NCBI RefSeq assembly: GCF_001709345.1
Contig: NZ_MDTQ01000001.1
Span: 1,894,584-1,958,583, forward strand
Length of the DNA stretch: 64,000 nucleotides
Origin: Terasakiispira papahanaumokuakeensis
GTDB lineage: Bacteria > Pseudomonadota > Gammaproteobacteria > Pseudomonadales > Halomonadaceae
Reading direction: 5' to 3'
Below, in pieces: positions 32,969 through 42,495 of this stretch. Under the pieces are notes generated by a model. The model was not told the DNA's origin. It did not search any database and was given only the letters and a program-made list of their open reading frames with translations. Positions within the stretch are counted from its first letter, which is position 1. Each line of letters begins with the position of its first letter. A program made the position numbers and the translations under genes.

Positions 32969-34480
32969 ATGGATTATGCTGCGCTTTTCTCGGCCGGGCT
33001 GCATATTTTCAGTCTCTGGCCTTTATTAAGCCTGTTGGCTGGGGTTACGCTGGGGTTAGTGGTGGGCTCAATTCCAGGGCTTAATGACACCATTACACTC
33101 GCGGTGTTGGTACCTATCACCTTCGCCATGCCCTCCGATATCGCTTTCCCCCTGTTAGTTGGGGTTTACTGTTCCGCCTGCTTTGGCGGTGCCTTCCCCG
33201 CTATTTTATTAAAAATACCGGGCACGGCTTCTTCTGTACTCACCGCGGTTGATGGTCATGCGATGGTCCAAAAAGGGCAAGCAGGCCTAGCTCTCGGGAT
33301 TGCCACTTATAGTTCAGCGTTTGCTGGGGTAATTTCTGCCTTAGTACTGATGTTCTTTGCCCCAGTCCTGGCAGAGTATGCGCTCAATTTTGGTCCAGCA
33401 GAGTATTTCTCACTGAGCATTTTAGGGCTTTCCACGGTGATTGGTATGGCGGCAGGTAATGCCATGAAAAGCGCGCTGTCGTGCTTACTGGGATTGCTGG
33501 TTGCCATGATTGGCATGAGCCCTGAATCAGGTTTCCCCCGCTTCACTTTTGGCAGTTTCTGGCTCTTCGATGGGCTGCCGTTAACCCCTATTTTAATAGG
33601 GCTATTTGGTCTCAGTGTGGTTTTTGAGATGATGGCTAAACCAGCCCATGAAACGGCCCATGCCGCAGCGCCCAAAACTCCTATCCGCTTTGCCGATATG
33701 CTGCTCTCAGGCCAGATGATCAAACGCTTGATGCCGACCTGGCTCAGTGCCGCAGCCTTAGGTAATTTAGTTGGAATATTGCCGGGCGCCGGGATGTTGG
33801 TCGCGATTTATATGGCGTATGAGCGAGTTCGTCGACGTTTTGGCACGCAATGCGGCCAAGGTTTACCAGAAGGTGTTGCGGCACCGGAAGCCGCCAACAA
33901 TTCAGTCGTAGCCAGTTCAATGGTACCGCTGTTATCACTGGGGATTCCGGGCAACTCAACATCGGCACTGTTTCTGGGGGCGCTTTTGATTCAAGGGTTG
34001 CGTCCTGGGCCTTCACTCTTTAATGACAGCCCCGATGTCGCCTATTTGATTGTAGGCAGCTTTTTGGTGGCTAACATTTTGATGTTCCCCATTGGTCTAC
34101 TGTTAGCTCGACTTGTGCCCAATCTGATTAACCAGATCCCCCAATCATTATTAGCAGCGGCCATCGCCTGTTTATGCTTCACCGGGGCTTTTGCCATCAG
34201 CAACAGTCTCTTTGGGATTCTGGTCGCCTTAGCCTTTGGCCTGCTGGGCTTTCTCTTTAACCGAATGCATGTGCCATTATCGCCCTTTATTCTGGCGCTA
34301 GTGCTCGCACCGGTGATTGAGCGGGCCTACTTCCAAAGCATGTCAATTTCAGGGGGCTCTATCAGCTATTTCTTTACCCAACCCTTAAGCCTAACCATGC
34401 TGATCTTTACGATACTGTTCATGCTTTGGCCGCTTTACAAACGGTTACACCGGCGCCTGCCCTCACAGCAGGCGGCTTAA
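32969..34480 (+). CDS. tctA: TctA-family large membrane subunit of a TTT transporter
   Basis: A 503-residue polytopic protein with about 12 membrane segments. Strong TctA signatures are GLVVGSIPGLNDTITLAVLVP near residues 28-50, YCSACFGGAFPAILLKIPGTASS near 70-90, and the second half repeat GNLVGILPGAGMLVAIYMAYE plus GIPGNSTSALFLGALLIQGLRPGP. These paired glycine/proline motifs suggest an internal duplication forming the transport pathway. GAGG precedes ATG. The gene ends 28 bp from the convergent LysR gene. Confidence 0.92.
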   Translation: MDYAALFSAGLHIFSLWPLLSLLAGVTLGLVVGSIPGLNDTITLAVLVPITFAMPSDIAFPLLVGVYCSACFGGAFPAILLKIPGTASSVLTAVDGHAMVQKGQAGLALGIATYSSAFAGVISALVLMFFAPVLAEYALNFGPAEYFSLSILGLSTVIGMAAGNAMKSALSCLLGLLVAMIGMSPESGFPRFTFGSFWLFDGLPLTPILIGLFGLSVVFEMMAKPAHETAHAAAPKTPIRFADMLLSGQMIKRLMPTWLSAAALGNLVGILPGAGMLVAIYMAYERVRRRFGTQCGQGLPEGVAAPEAANNSVVASSMVPLLSLGIPGNSTSALFLGALLIQGLRPGPSLFNDSPDVAYLIVGSFLVANILMFPIGLLLARLVPNLINQIPQSLLAAAIACLCFTGAFAISNSLFGILVALAFGLLGFLFNRMHVPLSPFILALVLAPVIERAYFQSMSISGGSISYFFTQPLSLTMLIFTILFMLWPLYKRLHRRLPSQQAA

Positions 34481-34508
34481 CCAAGGCCACCTGCACCAGT
34501 GATTAAAA

Positions 34509-35393
34509 TCAGTTTGGAAGGCTAGGTTCAATCACTCCCTGCTGGCCGCCGACATGGCTGGCCAGCAGGTGATACAGCTTGGTCGCCGCCTCGTTGGTAT
34601 TATCTTCACGCAGATAAAGATAAAAATTCACATCTGGCAAGGCCGGTAGCCCCTGCCGTTCACCCAGCACCCTAAACTCAGGGGTCACCACTTCCACACT
34701 TCGCGCGGTAACACCGAGACCCGCTCTAACGGCTGCTTTAATGCCGGCAAGATTAGGCGCGATATAACTTTCTTTGTAATCGTGGCCCGCCTGAACCAGC
34801 GCTTCTAATGCAAAACGACGAAAGATACTGGGTTCATCGGCAATCACTAGCGGCAATGGTTCTTGCGGATCCAAGTGGTAATCGTTGGCGGCAATCCACA
34901 CCACCGGGGAAGTACGTAAAATCAAGTGAGGATGTGAGGGTGACTCACGGGTTGAGATCGTCAGATCCAATGCGCCAGCGGCCATCATATCCATCAAATC
35001 AGGGCTTCGTCCGACGTGGATGGCCATAGACAAGCGCGGATTGGCACGGGCAAAGCGCTGCAAAATACCGGGTAAAACGGTATCGGCAATATCCGCAGGC
35101 GCACCAATACGCACAGGGCCGGTCAATTCTTGATCATGCAAGGCAGACCACATCTCATCATGCAGGGCCAACAATCGGCGCGCATAATCCACTAGCCGAA
35201 TGCCCGCGGGGGTCAACTCTTTCTGTCGTCCTTTTTTGACGAACAAAACAACATCGAGCTCTTGCTCCAACCGCTTCATTTGTTGACTGATGGCGGGTTG
35301 AGATTTATGCACCTTAAGCGCTGCTCGGGCAAAATTGGCTTCATCGCAAATCGCGACAAAAGTGCGCAACAATGAAAGATCCAGATGGCGCAT
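34509..35393 (-). CDS. LysR-family regulator between the TTT and thiol-dioxygenase operons
   Basis: A 294-residue LysR regulator. The HTH is at ~1-62 (NFARAALKVHKSQPAISQQMKRLEQELDVVLF) and the effector domain at ~90-285. ATG 35393 has GGGAG seven bases upstream. It is divergent from the dioxygenase/rhodanese/metC operon, its most likely target, and abuts the TTT operon. It may therefore co-ordinate uptake and degradation of one substrate; that is inference. Confidence 0.85.
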   Translation of the reverse strand: MRHLDLSLLRTFVAICDEANFARAALKVHKSQPAISQQMKRLEQELDVVLFVKKGRQKELTPAGIRLVDYARRLLALHDEMWSALHDQELTGPVRIGAPADIADTVLPGILQRFARANPRLSMAIHVGRSPDLMDMMAAGALDLTISTRESPSHPHLILRTSPVVWIAANDYHLDPQEPLPLVIADEPSIFRRFALEALVQAGHDYKESYIAPNLAGIKAAVRAGLGVTARSVEVVTPEFRVLGERQGLPALPDVNFYLYLREDNTNEAATKLYHLLASHVGGQQGVIEPSLPN

Positions 35394-35743
35394 CAATTCA
35401 CTCCCTTTTGATCAAATCATCCGCAGGTATGAGTACATCACTTCACGATCCGTTGACCCTTTAAACGTTGACCCTTTAAAAGCCAGCCAATTAAAACTGA
35501 ACCACCCCACCATCACCCTACAACCGATAGCAGCAGCATTGATCAGCCAAGATAGTTAAGCAATACTTATATTTTAAAGCAAAATTATGATTATAAAGAT
35601 AAACTATAGTGCAGTAGTGTGGAGTCATTAATCAATCCACTGTTGTTTCGAATTACTTGCTTCAGCAGGTCTGCTTGACATGACAACGATGACAAGTGCT
35701 CGCACAACGGTGTCCGACCCTATCAGCCATAGAGATCAGACCT
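35394..35743 (+). other. Divergent control region of the organosulfur operon
   Basis: 350 bp containing the 15-bp tandem duplication (35451-35480) and an AT-rich stretch (35560-35615) suited to a promoter and LysR binding. The dioxygenase frame is open back to a GTG at 35696, but ATG 35744 is preferred. Confidence 0.5.
35451..35480 (+). repeat. 15-bp tandem duplication
   Basis: CGTTGACCCTTTAAA occurs twice in a row, identical, within the LysR/dioxygenase intergenic region. Confidence 0.9.
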
Positions 35744-36373
35744 ATGACGACCCCGACACCACACTCATCTTTCACAACGACGACGCCTCAAGATCGACAA
35801 AACCTAGTCACGCAAGCGCTGAATCAGGTGAGACAGCATCTGGATCAACAAGGGCTCACACGCGAGGCACTCAGCCTTATTCTCAGTGAGCTGAAAGCAC
35901 TAGCAGCTCAAACCGCATTATGGAATGCCGGTGATTTTCCTCCGCCCGAAGAGAATGAACGCCAAGCTCGCTATTTTATTGGCGAGCAGGATGACAACAG
36001 TATCGTGCTTTACTTGAATGTCATGCGTCCTGGTAAGCGTATCCCCCCTCATAACCACACCACTTGGGCTTGTATTGCTGCGGTTGAAGGTGCGGAGCTG
36101 AATACGATTTATCAACGGCTGGATGATGGCCAAACGCCAGGACAAGCCACCCTGGAAGTCGATCACGAGTTGGTCGTGGGCCCAGGTAGCGGCGTTGCCT
36201 TGATGCCGGACGATATCCACTCGGTGTTGATCGAAGGCGAGACCCCGATCCGACATCTTCACTTATATGGCCGAGCACTGGAAACGCTCACCGAACGTCT
36301 AACATTTGACCTCGACACCGGCACCTGCCGCATTATGGATATTGGCGTCAAAACACGCCGGGCAGGAGCATAA
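35744..36373 (+). CDS. Cysteine dioxygenase-type thiol dioxygenase (cupin)
   Basis: A 209-residue cupin of the cysteine dioxygenase family. The Fe(II)-binding triad appears as His103 and His105 (PPHNHTTWACIAAVEG) plus His159 (MPDDIHSVLIEG). Enzymes of this group oxidise a thiol such as cysteine or 3-mercaptopropionate to the sulfinate. The next gene, two bases downstream, encodes a multi-rhodanese protein, followed by a cystathionine beta-lyase-type enzyme. This context points to sulfur removal from a thiol compound. ATG 35744 is preferred over the upstream GTG 35696; both have weak RBS. Confidence 0.82.
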   Translation: MTTPTPHSSFTTTTPQDRQNLVTQALNQVRQHLDQQGLTREALSLILSELKALAAQTALWNAGDFPPPEENERQARYFIGEQDDNSIVLYLNVMRPGKRIPPHNHTTWACIAAVEGAELNTIYQRLDDGQTPGQATLEVDHELVVGPGSGVALMPDDIHSVLIEGETPIRHLHLYGRALETLTERLTFDLDTGTCRIMDIGVKTRRAGA

Positions 36374-36375
36374 TA

Positions 36376-37965
36376 ATGCACACCATCACTCCAGAAGCGC
36401 TCAAGTCCAGGCTGGCAAAACCCGATGAAGAAACCGCTTTTTTGGATATTCGCGAGTTTGGCGAATATGGCATGGGGCACCCTTTTCACAGCGTTAATGT
36501 CCCACTGAGTCGTCTGGAAAGCTTGATCGGCACTTTTGTCCCTCGTTTGGAGGCGTGCATTGTGTTGATGGATCAATCCGATGAAGGGCGCGCCAACCAT
36601 GCAGCCCAACAACTCAGTCAATTAGGGTATCGCGATGTCCGCGTCTTAAGCGGTGGCCTCAACGCTTGGAAGGCGGCGGGTTACAACCTTTTTGAAGGCG
36701 TTAATGTGGTCAGCAAAACATTCGGCGAGCTGATTCACGAGATTTACCATACCCCTAGTATTGAGGCTAAAACCTTAGCGCAATGGCAGGCAGAAGGGCG
36801 GGCAGTTCATATTTTAGATGGCCGCCCCTATCGCGAATATCACAAAATGAATATTCCCGGCAGCCTGTGTTGCCCGAACGGTGAGTTAGTGAAGCGAACC
36901 CCGGCACTGCTCAATGGTGATCATGAAACCCCTATTGTGATTAACTGCGCAGGCCGAACCCGCAGCATTATTGGCGCTCAAACCCTCTGCTGGTTAGGCT
37001 TGGAAAACCCGGTCTACGCGTTAGAGAATGGTACACAAGGTTGGCGTCTAGCGGGCTTATCACTCGAGCATGGGAGTGATCGTCGTTACCCCGACCATGC
37101 CCCCGTCCCTGCTTTACAAGCCTCGACCGCTCGGGCTTTAGCTGAGCAACATGGCGCGAGAGCGATCGATGCCACCACGGTCAACCAATGGTTGGCCGAC
37201 ACCACGCGTACGACTTATGTGTTCGATGTTCGAACCCATGAAGAGTTTGCAAAAGCTCATGCCCCCAGTGCTATCCACGCACCGGGCGGACAATTGATCC
37301 AGGCCACCGATCATTGGGTAGGCGTTTACCGATCACGCCTAGTCCTGGTTGATGATGATGAGTGCCGAGCGCCGACTGTAGCGGCCTGGCTTTCATTAAT
37401 GGGGGTTGAGGTCGTGTGGTTAGCGGGCGGCCACCAACAGTGGTCACAACTCAATCAACGCCAACTCCCTTTGAACCACCCTACCCCCCCAGAGACCATT
37501 GATCTGGAGACGCTAAGCCAGTGGATCAGCATGCAAAGCGTGCAGCTGTTAGATGCGCGGCCGGGGATGCAATACCGCCAATCGCATCTCAGCGGTAGCC
37601 AGTGGATCAATCGCGCTCATTTAGCACGTCATCTCACAACACTAGATCTTGCCCAACCCCTTGTCTTAATCGGTGACCCGGAACAGGTGGTTGGCCTGGC
37701 CGAAGACCTGAAAACACAAGGAGCACAGCATTTGCATCAACTCCCTGCGGATCTTGAGGCCTGGGCTGATCATGGCTTGGCACTGAGCCAGACGCCAGAC
37801 CAACCCTGCGATGATGACTGCATCGATTTTCTATTCTTCGTACATGACCGTCACGATGGTAACCTCGAAGCCTCAAAACGCTACCTGGCCTGGGAAGTTG
37901 GACTTGTGCCTAAACTCGATGATGAAGAAAGAGCAACGTTTGCGATTGAAATGAATTGCGATTGA
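36376..37965 (+). CDS. Four-domain rhodanese-like sulfurtransferase
   Basis: A 529-residue protein with four rhodanese domains in tandem (~1-105, ~125-235, ~265-370, ~385-465) and a C-terminal tail rich in acidic residues (CDDDCIDFLFFVHDRHDG). Only domain 2 has a catalytic loop cysteine, Cys191 in INCAGRTRS. Domain 1 has MDQSDEGRA, domain 3 DDDECRAPT and domain 4 IGDPEQV at that position. One domain therefore carries the persulfide while the others probably bind substrate or partner. It starts two bases after the dioxygenase stop, so the two are translated together. It may accept sulfane sulfur released from the thiol substrate. Confidence 0.88.
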   Translation: MHTITPEALKSRLAKPDEETAFLDIREFGEYGMGHPFHSVNVPLSRLESLIGTFVPRLEACIVLMDQSDEGRANHAAQQLSQLGYRDVRVLSGGLNAWKAAGYNLFEGVNVVSKTFGELIHEIYHTPSIEAKTLAQWQAEGRAVHILDGRPYREYHKMNIPGSLCCPNGELVKRTPALLNGDHETPIVINCAGRTRSIIGAQTLCWLGLENPVYALENGTQGWRLAGLSLEHGSDRRYPDHAPVPALQASTARALAEQHGARAIDATTVNQWLADTTRTTYVFDVRTHEEFAKAHAPSAIHAPGGQLIQATDHWVGVYRSRLVLVDDDECRAPTVAAWLSLMGVEVVWLAGGHQQWSQLNQRQLPLNHPTPPETIDLETLSQWISMQSVQLLDARPGMQYRQSHLSGSQWINRAHLARHLTTLDLAQPLVLIGDPEQVVGLAEDLKTQGAQHLHQLPADLEAWADHGLALSQTPDQPCDDDCIDFLFFVHDRHDGNLEASKRYLAWEVGLVPKLDDEERATFAIEMNCD

Positions 37966-38059
37966 TCACGCTTTACTTCAGCTTCAGCAAGCTCAGAGAC
38001 TCAAATAAGCATTAGCCAGAATAAAAGCCTCACGCCAAAGGCATAGGTAAGGACTCATC

Positions 38060-39232
38060 ATGACAATAAACACCGACCTACTGCATATTGCTAGGACCGA
38101 GAATAAGCCCGGCCCAGTTAACCCTCCGATTGTTCGCACCAGCACGGTGACTTTCGATAGTCTGACCCAGATGCGAGAAGTGAAAAAGCGTCGGGCCGAT
38201 GGCGAGCGGCTGTTCAGCTATGGGCGCCGAGGCACACCGACAACGCATGCGCTGGAAGATGCGATCTCACTGTTAGAAGGCGGCGAGCAAACCCAATTGC
38301 TCCCCTCTGGGGTTGCAGCGATTAACTTAGTATTGCTCACAGTACTTAAACCCGGTGACCACTTAATCATCGCTGACAGCGTTTATCAGCCCGTTCGGCA
38401 GTGCGTCAATGGATTGCTCCAACCCTGGGGCATTGATGTTGATTACTTCGATGGTTCCGTCGAACATCTCGCCACGCTGTTACGCCCTGAGACACGACTG
38501 ATTTACACTGAAGTCCCTGGGTCGTTGGTTTACGAGATGCAGGATTTGTCGGCGATCACCGAATTTGCCCAGCAGCATGATATTCCAGTGGCCGTGGACA
38601 ACACCTGGGCCAGTGGGCTACTGATGCAGCCTTTAGCTTTAGGAGCCAGTATTTCACTGATGGCGGGCACCAAGTATGTCGTAGGCCATTCTGACGTCAT
38701 GCTAGGCACCGTCACTGCCAGCGGTGATATGGCCCACCGCTTACGGGAAATGGCGATCACCTTGGGCCAGTGCATTAGCGCGGATGATGCTTATTTAGCG
38801 CTTCGAGGTTTACGTACATTACCCTGCCGAATGGCGCAGCATGCCCAAACTGCGCAGCGGTTGGGCGATTGGTTAGCGCAACAGCCTGGAGTGGCACGAA
38901 TCCATCAACCCTCTCGTCAGGACCATCCTGGGCATGAGATTTGGCAACGTGATTGCACCGGAACCAATGGATTGATCACGATTGAGTTCAATGCGGACAT
39001 CACTGACGCTCAACGAGATGCTTGGGTTGAGGCCCTGACACTCTTCAGTATCGGCTCGTCATGGGGAGGCTATGAAAGCTTGGTACTGCCTGTGACACCC
39101 GCCTCAGCACGCAGCTGTAGTGCTCAAAAATGGCAAAATAAAGGCCCTTGTGTACGCCTTAGTATTGGTCTTGAAGATGCTAGCGATCTCCAAGCTGATC
39201 TGGCACAAGCCTGGACATGTTTTTCCAAATAA
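38060..39232 (+). CDS. metC: Cystathionine beta-lyase / Cys-Met metabolism PLP enzyme
   Basis: A 390-residue PLP enzyme of the Cys/Met metabolism family, closest in features to MetC: SYGRRGTPTTHALEDAI, LLPSGVAAINLVLL, YTEVPGSLVYEMQDL, VDNTWASGLLMQPLALG, and the PLP lysine Lys205 in MAGTKYVVGHSDVMLG. It performs beta-elimination on a C-S bond, releasing a thiol or sulfide, pyruvate and ammonia. Placed behind a thiol dioxygenase and a rhodanese, it more likely serves catabolism of an organosulfur compound than methionine synthesis. Confidence 0.85.
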   Translation: MTINTDLLHIARTENKPGPVNPPIVRTSTVTFDSLTQMREVKKRRADGERLFSYGRRGTPTTHALEDAISLLEGGEQTQLLPSGVAAINLVLLTVLKPGDHLIIADSVYQPVRQCVNGLLQPWGIDVDYFDGSVEHLATLLRPETRLIYTEVPGSLVYEMQDLSAITEFAQQHDIPVAVDNTWASGLLMQPLALGASISLMAGTKYVVGHSDVMLGTVTASGDMAHRLREMAITLGQCISADDAYLALRGLRTLPCRMAQHAQTAQRLGDWLAQQPGVARIHQPSRQDHPGHEIWQRDCTGTNGLITIEFNADITDAQRDAWVEALTLFSIGSSWGGYESLVLPVTPASARSCSAQKWQNKGPCVRLSIGLEDASDLQADLAQAWTCFSK

Positions 39233-39298
39233 GTCGATTCAAGCATCAAGATAAGCCATATAAGACACAAATTGCATAACAAATCAGCGACATAAAAA

Positions 39299-39329
39299 AT
39301 AAGCCACGTGGCGGCACCATGTGGCTTAT
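39299..39329 (-). terminator. Rho-independent terminator (minus strand)
   Basis: ATAAGCCACGTGG and CCATGTGGCTTAT form a 13-bp stem with one G-T pair and a five-base loop. On the minus strand it is followed by a T-run (TTTTTTATG), so it ends the membrane-protein gene at 39392. The stem may also serve metC. Confidence 0.8.
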
Positions 39330-39391
39330 CATCATTGATTAAATGTTAGATCATTAAATGCTGACTCGTTGAAGACGCGATAGGTTGAAGA

Positions 39392-40132
39392 CTAGATATT
39401 AGAATGCTTCATATTAGAATGCTTCGCACCTTGAGCCGCTGCAGCAGACTCTGAGTCTGAACACGCGTCTAACGCGGTCATTTGAGAAGAGCGCTGTTCA
39501 GCCACCTTCATTTCGTGCCGTTTACTCAGCGCAAAACTGAGACTACCACACACAATAAAGCCATAGCCCAATAATTCAGTGCCCTCTTCGACAACCGACT
39601 TCACGATGTAAAGATAGTCACTGCCCATCACCCCATGCCACAAAGTTCCCATACCAAATAAACGGCTAAAGGCCAGTACGATCACGAGGCCATAGATAAT
39701 CGTATTCGACTGTGGCGTTCTCAGGAAAGCGGCAAAAGTTTCCAGAGTCGTCCCTTTAAGGCACGCAGCCGTCACAATCGCCATGACAGCCGTTAAAGTG
39801 GCGGGGTACACCCAAAACCCATGCTGGATCAGATCAAACAATACATCTAATTCGCGAATCAACATAGTAGAGAAGAAACCGGCCACCAGAATATAAAACC
39901 CGCGCTGCTGCGGAAGTTGCCGGGCCAGCCATGCAAAACAGACCGCCGAGACCGCAAGCAGTACTTCCTGCGTAATTTCAGTTAAAGCCGTTTCAGATAA
40001 TGGATCAGCAGATAAACTTAAATCCAAACGCAATATTCCGACAAGCGCCGCCATCCCCAGTGCAACATAAACAAACCGCATGATGCTCTGAATGACGAGC
40101 CGCCGAGCCTCGAGAAGAGAGTCACGGGACAT
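39392..40132 (-). CDS. Uncharacterised polytopic membrane protein
   Basis: A 246-residue protein with about six hydrophobic segments (first at ~18-36, last at ~188-205) and a polar C-terminal tail. I recognise no family. The extreme C terminus, KHSNMKHSNI, is created by a 15-bp tandem duplication of the DNA (39396-39425), so the tail is probably dispensable. The gene stands alone, with its terminator at 39299-39329. Confidence 0.75.
   Translation of the reverse strand: MSRDSLLEARRLVIQSIMRFVYVALGMAALVGILRLDLSLSADPLSETALTEITQEVLLAVSAVCFAWLARQLPQQRGFYILVAGFFSTMLIRELDVLFDLIQHGFWVYPATLTAVMAIVTAACLKGTTLETFAAFLRTPQSNTIIYGLVIVLAFSRLFGMGTLWHGVMGSDYLYIVKSVVEEGTELLGYGFIVCGSLSFALSKRHEMKVAEQRSSQMTALDACSDSESAAAAQGAKHSNMKHSNI
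39396..39425 (-). repeat. 15-bp tandem duplication inside the 3' end of a gene
   Basis: ATATTAGAATGCTTC occurs twice in a row and duplicates five codons (KHSNM/KHSNI) at the C terminus of the membrane protein. Confidence 0.9.
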
Positions 40133-40587
40133 ATCATCACCTTTAGGTCATTGGAATAGGCTATATGTTTTTATTGCGGCACAGCGCGGGCTGAAGCTGT
40201 CGCAATATCACGACAAACAACCCACACCATCAAGCAGGTATGGCGGTGAACCCTACGCAAAGCAGCTGCACCTATTTTGTTAGCCAACTATTGATTCATT
40301 ATACCTTAAGAAAACTTTAAGAAAATAGAAAAACATTTGTCACATATAAAAAAACAAGAAATTTTTTGGCTGTTGCCAGATCAATCAGAGAAATCTGACA
40401 GACAGGATCAGACCACAGTCCTCATAGACTAAATCGCCAGGTATGTGTGGCCCATGAGACTCACGCCCCTTGTCGAGCGCAGATATTTGCAGAGGGAATC
40501 AAAGAGGTGATACCAGAGAAGGGAATCAGTCGATCATTGTGAATGCCGCTCACGTGGAGACTTTGACGTGAGCGGCATACTGATAAG
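40133..40587. other. Spacer between membrane protein and chemoreceptor
   Basis: 455 bp. It contains an AT-rich part (40290-40370), likely the upstream region of the membrane-protein gene, and a strong stem-loop (40543-40578). No gene is seen. Confidence 0.55.
40543..40578 (-). terminator. Stem-loop after the chemoreceptor gene
   Basis: ATGCCGCTCACGT and ACGTGAGCGGCAT form a perfect 13-bp stem with a 10-base loop, nine bases after the chemoreceptor stop. No T-run follows, so it may stabilise the 3' end rather than terminate. Confidence 0.65.
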
Positions 40588-42249
40588 TTAGGCGATTTTA
40601 AATTGAGTGACCAATTCATCTAACTGTGTTGATAGTGACTGCAGTGTTTGACTAGAAGCGGTGAGCTGGTCAGCAATTTCAGCAGTTTCCATAGTCAATT
40701 GATTGATTTCATCGATACTCTGATTCATATCATTCACGACACTGGTTTGTTGCTCTGTGGCCGTGGCCACTTGAATATTCATTTCAGTAATCAAGCCGAT
40801 GTGATGTGTAATACTCTGTAATGACACATTCGCCTCGCCAGTTCGGCTCACAACTTGACCACTCTGCTCCTGGCTACTTTCCATGGCAGTGACCGTTTTA
40901 CTAGATTGTTCCTGTAACTGATTAATCATGGATTGAATTTCATCGGCCGATGACGCAGAACGGCTGGCCAAGTTGCGCACTTCATCAGCAACCACGGCAA
41001 ATCCACGGCCATGCTCTCCTGCTCGGGCGGCTTCAATCGCCGCATTCAGCGCCAGCAAATTCGTTTGCTCAGAAATGCCTCGAATGGTCTCCAAAATACT
41101 GCCAATAGAATCCGTTTGCTCCGCCAATGAACCAATCACCTGGCTGACGTGAGCAATTTCATCAAACAACACTGTCATGCCATCTTGAGCCTGAGAGACC
41201 AGTTCAGCTCCTGAGTGGGCTTGGCCATCAGCTTCTTTAGCCGCTTGTGCCGCTTGTGAAGCATTCGTGGCAATATCTTCAATAGAAGCCCCCATCTCAT
41301 TAATCGCGGTCGCCACCATAGTCGAACGATCACGTTCTTTGACACAGTTCGAATGCGTTTCTTGGGCTTTGGCTGAAACCTGTACAGCCGTATCGGCCAA
41401 CGCTTTAGAGTTACGGGCAACCGCACTGATGGCACTCTGAACTTTATGAGTAAATTGATTGAAATGACGAGCAATATCCGCCATTTCATCTTGCCCTTGT
41501 AATGCAATTTGAGCCGAAAGATCTAATTGATCAGCCGCTTCACTGATCCCGGTTTGCAACTGATTAACTCGCTGATTAAAGCGACGTAAAACCAGTAACG
41601 ACAATAAGCAAGTTGCTAACAAAGCCCCCACTAACCAGGCTAAAATCTCAAAACGCACCTGGTAATAACGAGCCTTACTATGCTCAAAAATGTCCACCGA
41701 GTCTTCTAGAAGCTGATCCAACAAATCATTAGTATCATTGCGAATCACGCGATAACTACTGGCATACTGCTTATAAACTTTATAACCTTGCGCCAAATCT
41801 CCTGCCTCAAACGCATTCAACATGGGCACTAATTCATTATTTTTAATCTGCCCAAATGTATTAATCAAACTTTTCACTTTTGCTCTTGCTTGCGGGTTAA
41901 CCTGCGCTTCAAGTGCGTCATTCAATGCTTTTTCCATCTGAGGAAAATCATCTTGACGAACTTCATTGACGCTATCCACCAGCGTACGAGTGTCACTTTT
42001 ATTTTTAAGCGAAGGCTCTAGCTCACGCATTAACATAGCATCGATACCCACACGCATACGTAAGTTACGCATGCCAACCTCAGCAAGTGAACGCATAGGT
42101 GCACTGGTATTTTCGGCTAATATTTGGGTTTCTGATTGCAGGCCGGAGAGCCCTCTAATTCCCGCCCAGCTCATCACTAAAAGAACCACACATGGAATAA
42201 AAACGACCAACAACAACTGTTTTTTGACTGTCATCTTATTGAGCAACAC
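40588..42249 (-). CDS. Transmembrane methyl-accepting chemotaxis protein
   Basis: A 553-residue receptor of classical topology. Membrane segment 1 (~10-30) is followed by a periplasmic four-helix-bundle sensor (~31-200) and membrane segment 2 (~203-222). A HAMP domain (~224-276) and an MCP signalling domain with the tip [20 protein letters not shown] and [14 protein letters not shown] complete it. It senses a periplasmic ligand, directly or through a binding protein, and signals to CheA. Cytoplasmic chemotaxis genes are not in the window. It is unlike the two soluble BdlA-type receptors. Confidence 0.9.
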   Translation of the reverse strand: MLLNKMTVKKQLLLVVFIPCVVLLVMSWAGIRGLSGLQSETQILAENTSAPMRSLAEVGMRNLRMRVGIDAMLMRELEPSLKNKSDTRTLVDSVNEVRQDDFPQMEKALNDALEAQVNPQARAKVKSLINTFGQIKNNELVPMLNAFEAGDLAQGYKVYKQYASSYRVIRNDTNDLLDQLLEDSVDIFEHSKARYYQVRFEILAWLVGALLATCLLSLLVLRRFNQRVNQLQTGISEAADQLDLSAQIALQGQDEMADIARHFNQFTHKVQSAISAVARNSKALADTAVQVSAKAQETHSNCVKERDRSTMVATAINEMGASIEDIATNASQAAQAAKEADGQAHSGAELVSQAQDGMTVLFDEIAHVSQVIGSLAEQTDSIGSILETIRGISEQTNLLALNAAIEAARAGEHGRGFAVVADEVRNLASRSASSADEIQSMINQLQEQSSKTVTAMESSQEQSGQVVSRTGEANVSLQSITHHIGLITEMNIQVATATEQQTSVVNDMNQSIDEINQLTMETAEIADQLTASSQTLQSLSTQLDELVTQFKIA

Positions 42250-42495
42250 GAGATATAAGCTCCTGGACTAACGCGAAATAACGACGGTATCTTTGCATTT
42301 TAATACTCATGCACCCGTAAAACCCATCAAGAAGACGTCAATATATTTTATCATTCGTAATCAATTCAGCCGACAAACACAATAAAACACAACAAAAAAT
42401 ACCATCACAAACTTGAATCACATCCATGCACAACAACCATTAAAATAACCCACAAAAAATTTATTGCATCACACACAAAAAAAGGATTTACTCAA
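42250..42495 (-). other. AT-rich spacer
   Basis: 246 bp of AT-rich sequence with A-runs, the promoter region of the chemoreceptor. A small stem-loop (CAACTAT-TCAT-ATAGTTG, 42493-42510) overlaps the end of the neighbouring acetyltransferase gene and, with the T-run behind it, may end that transcript. Confidence 0.5.
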
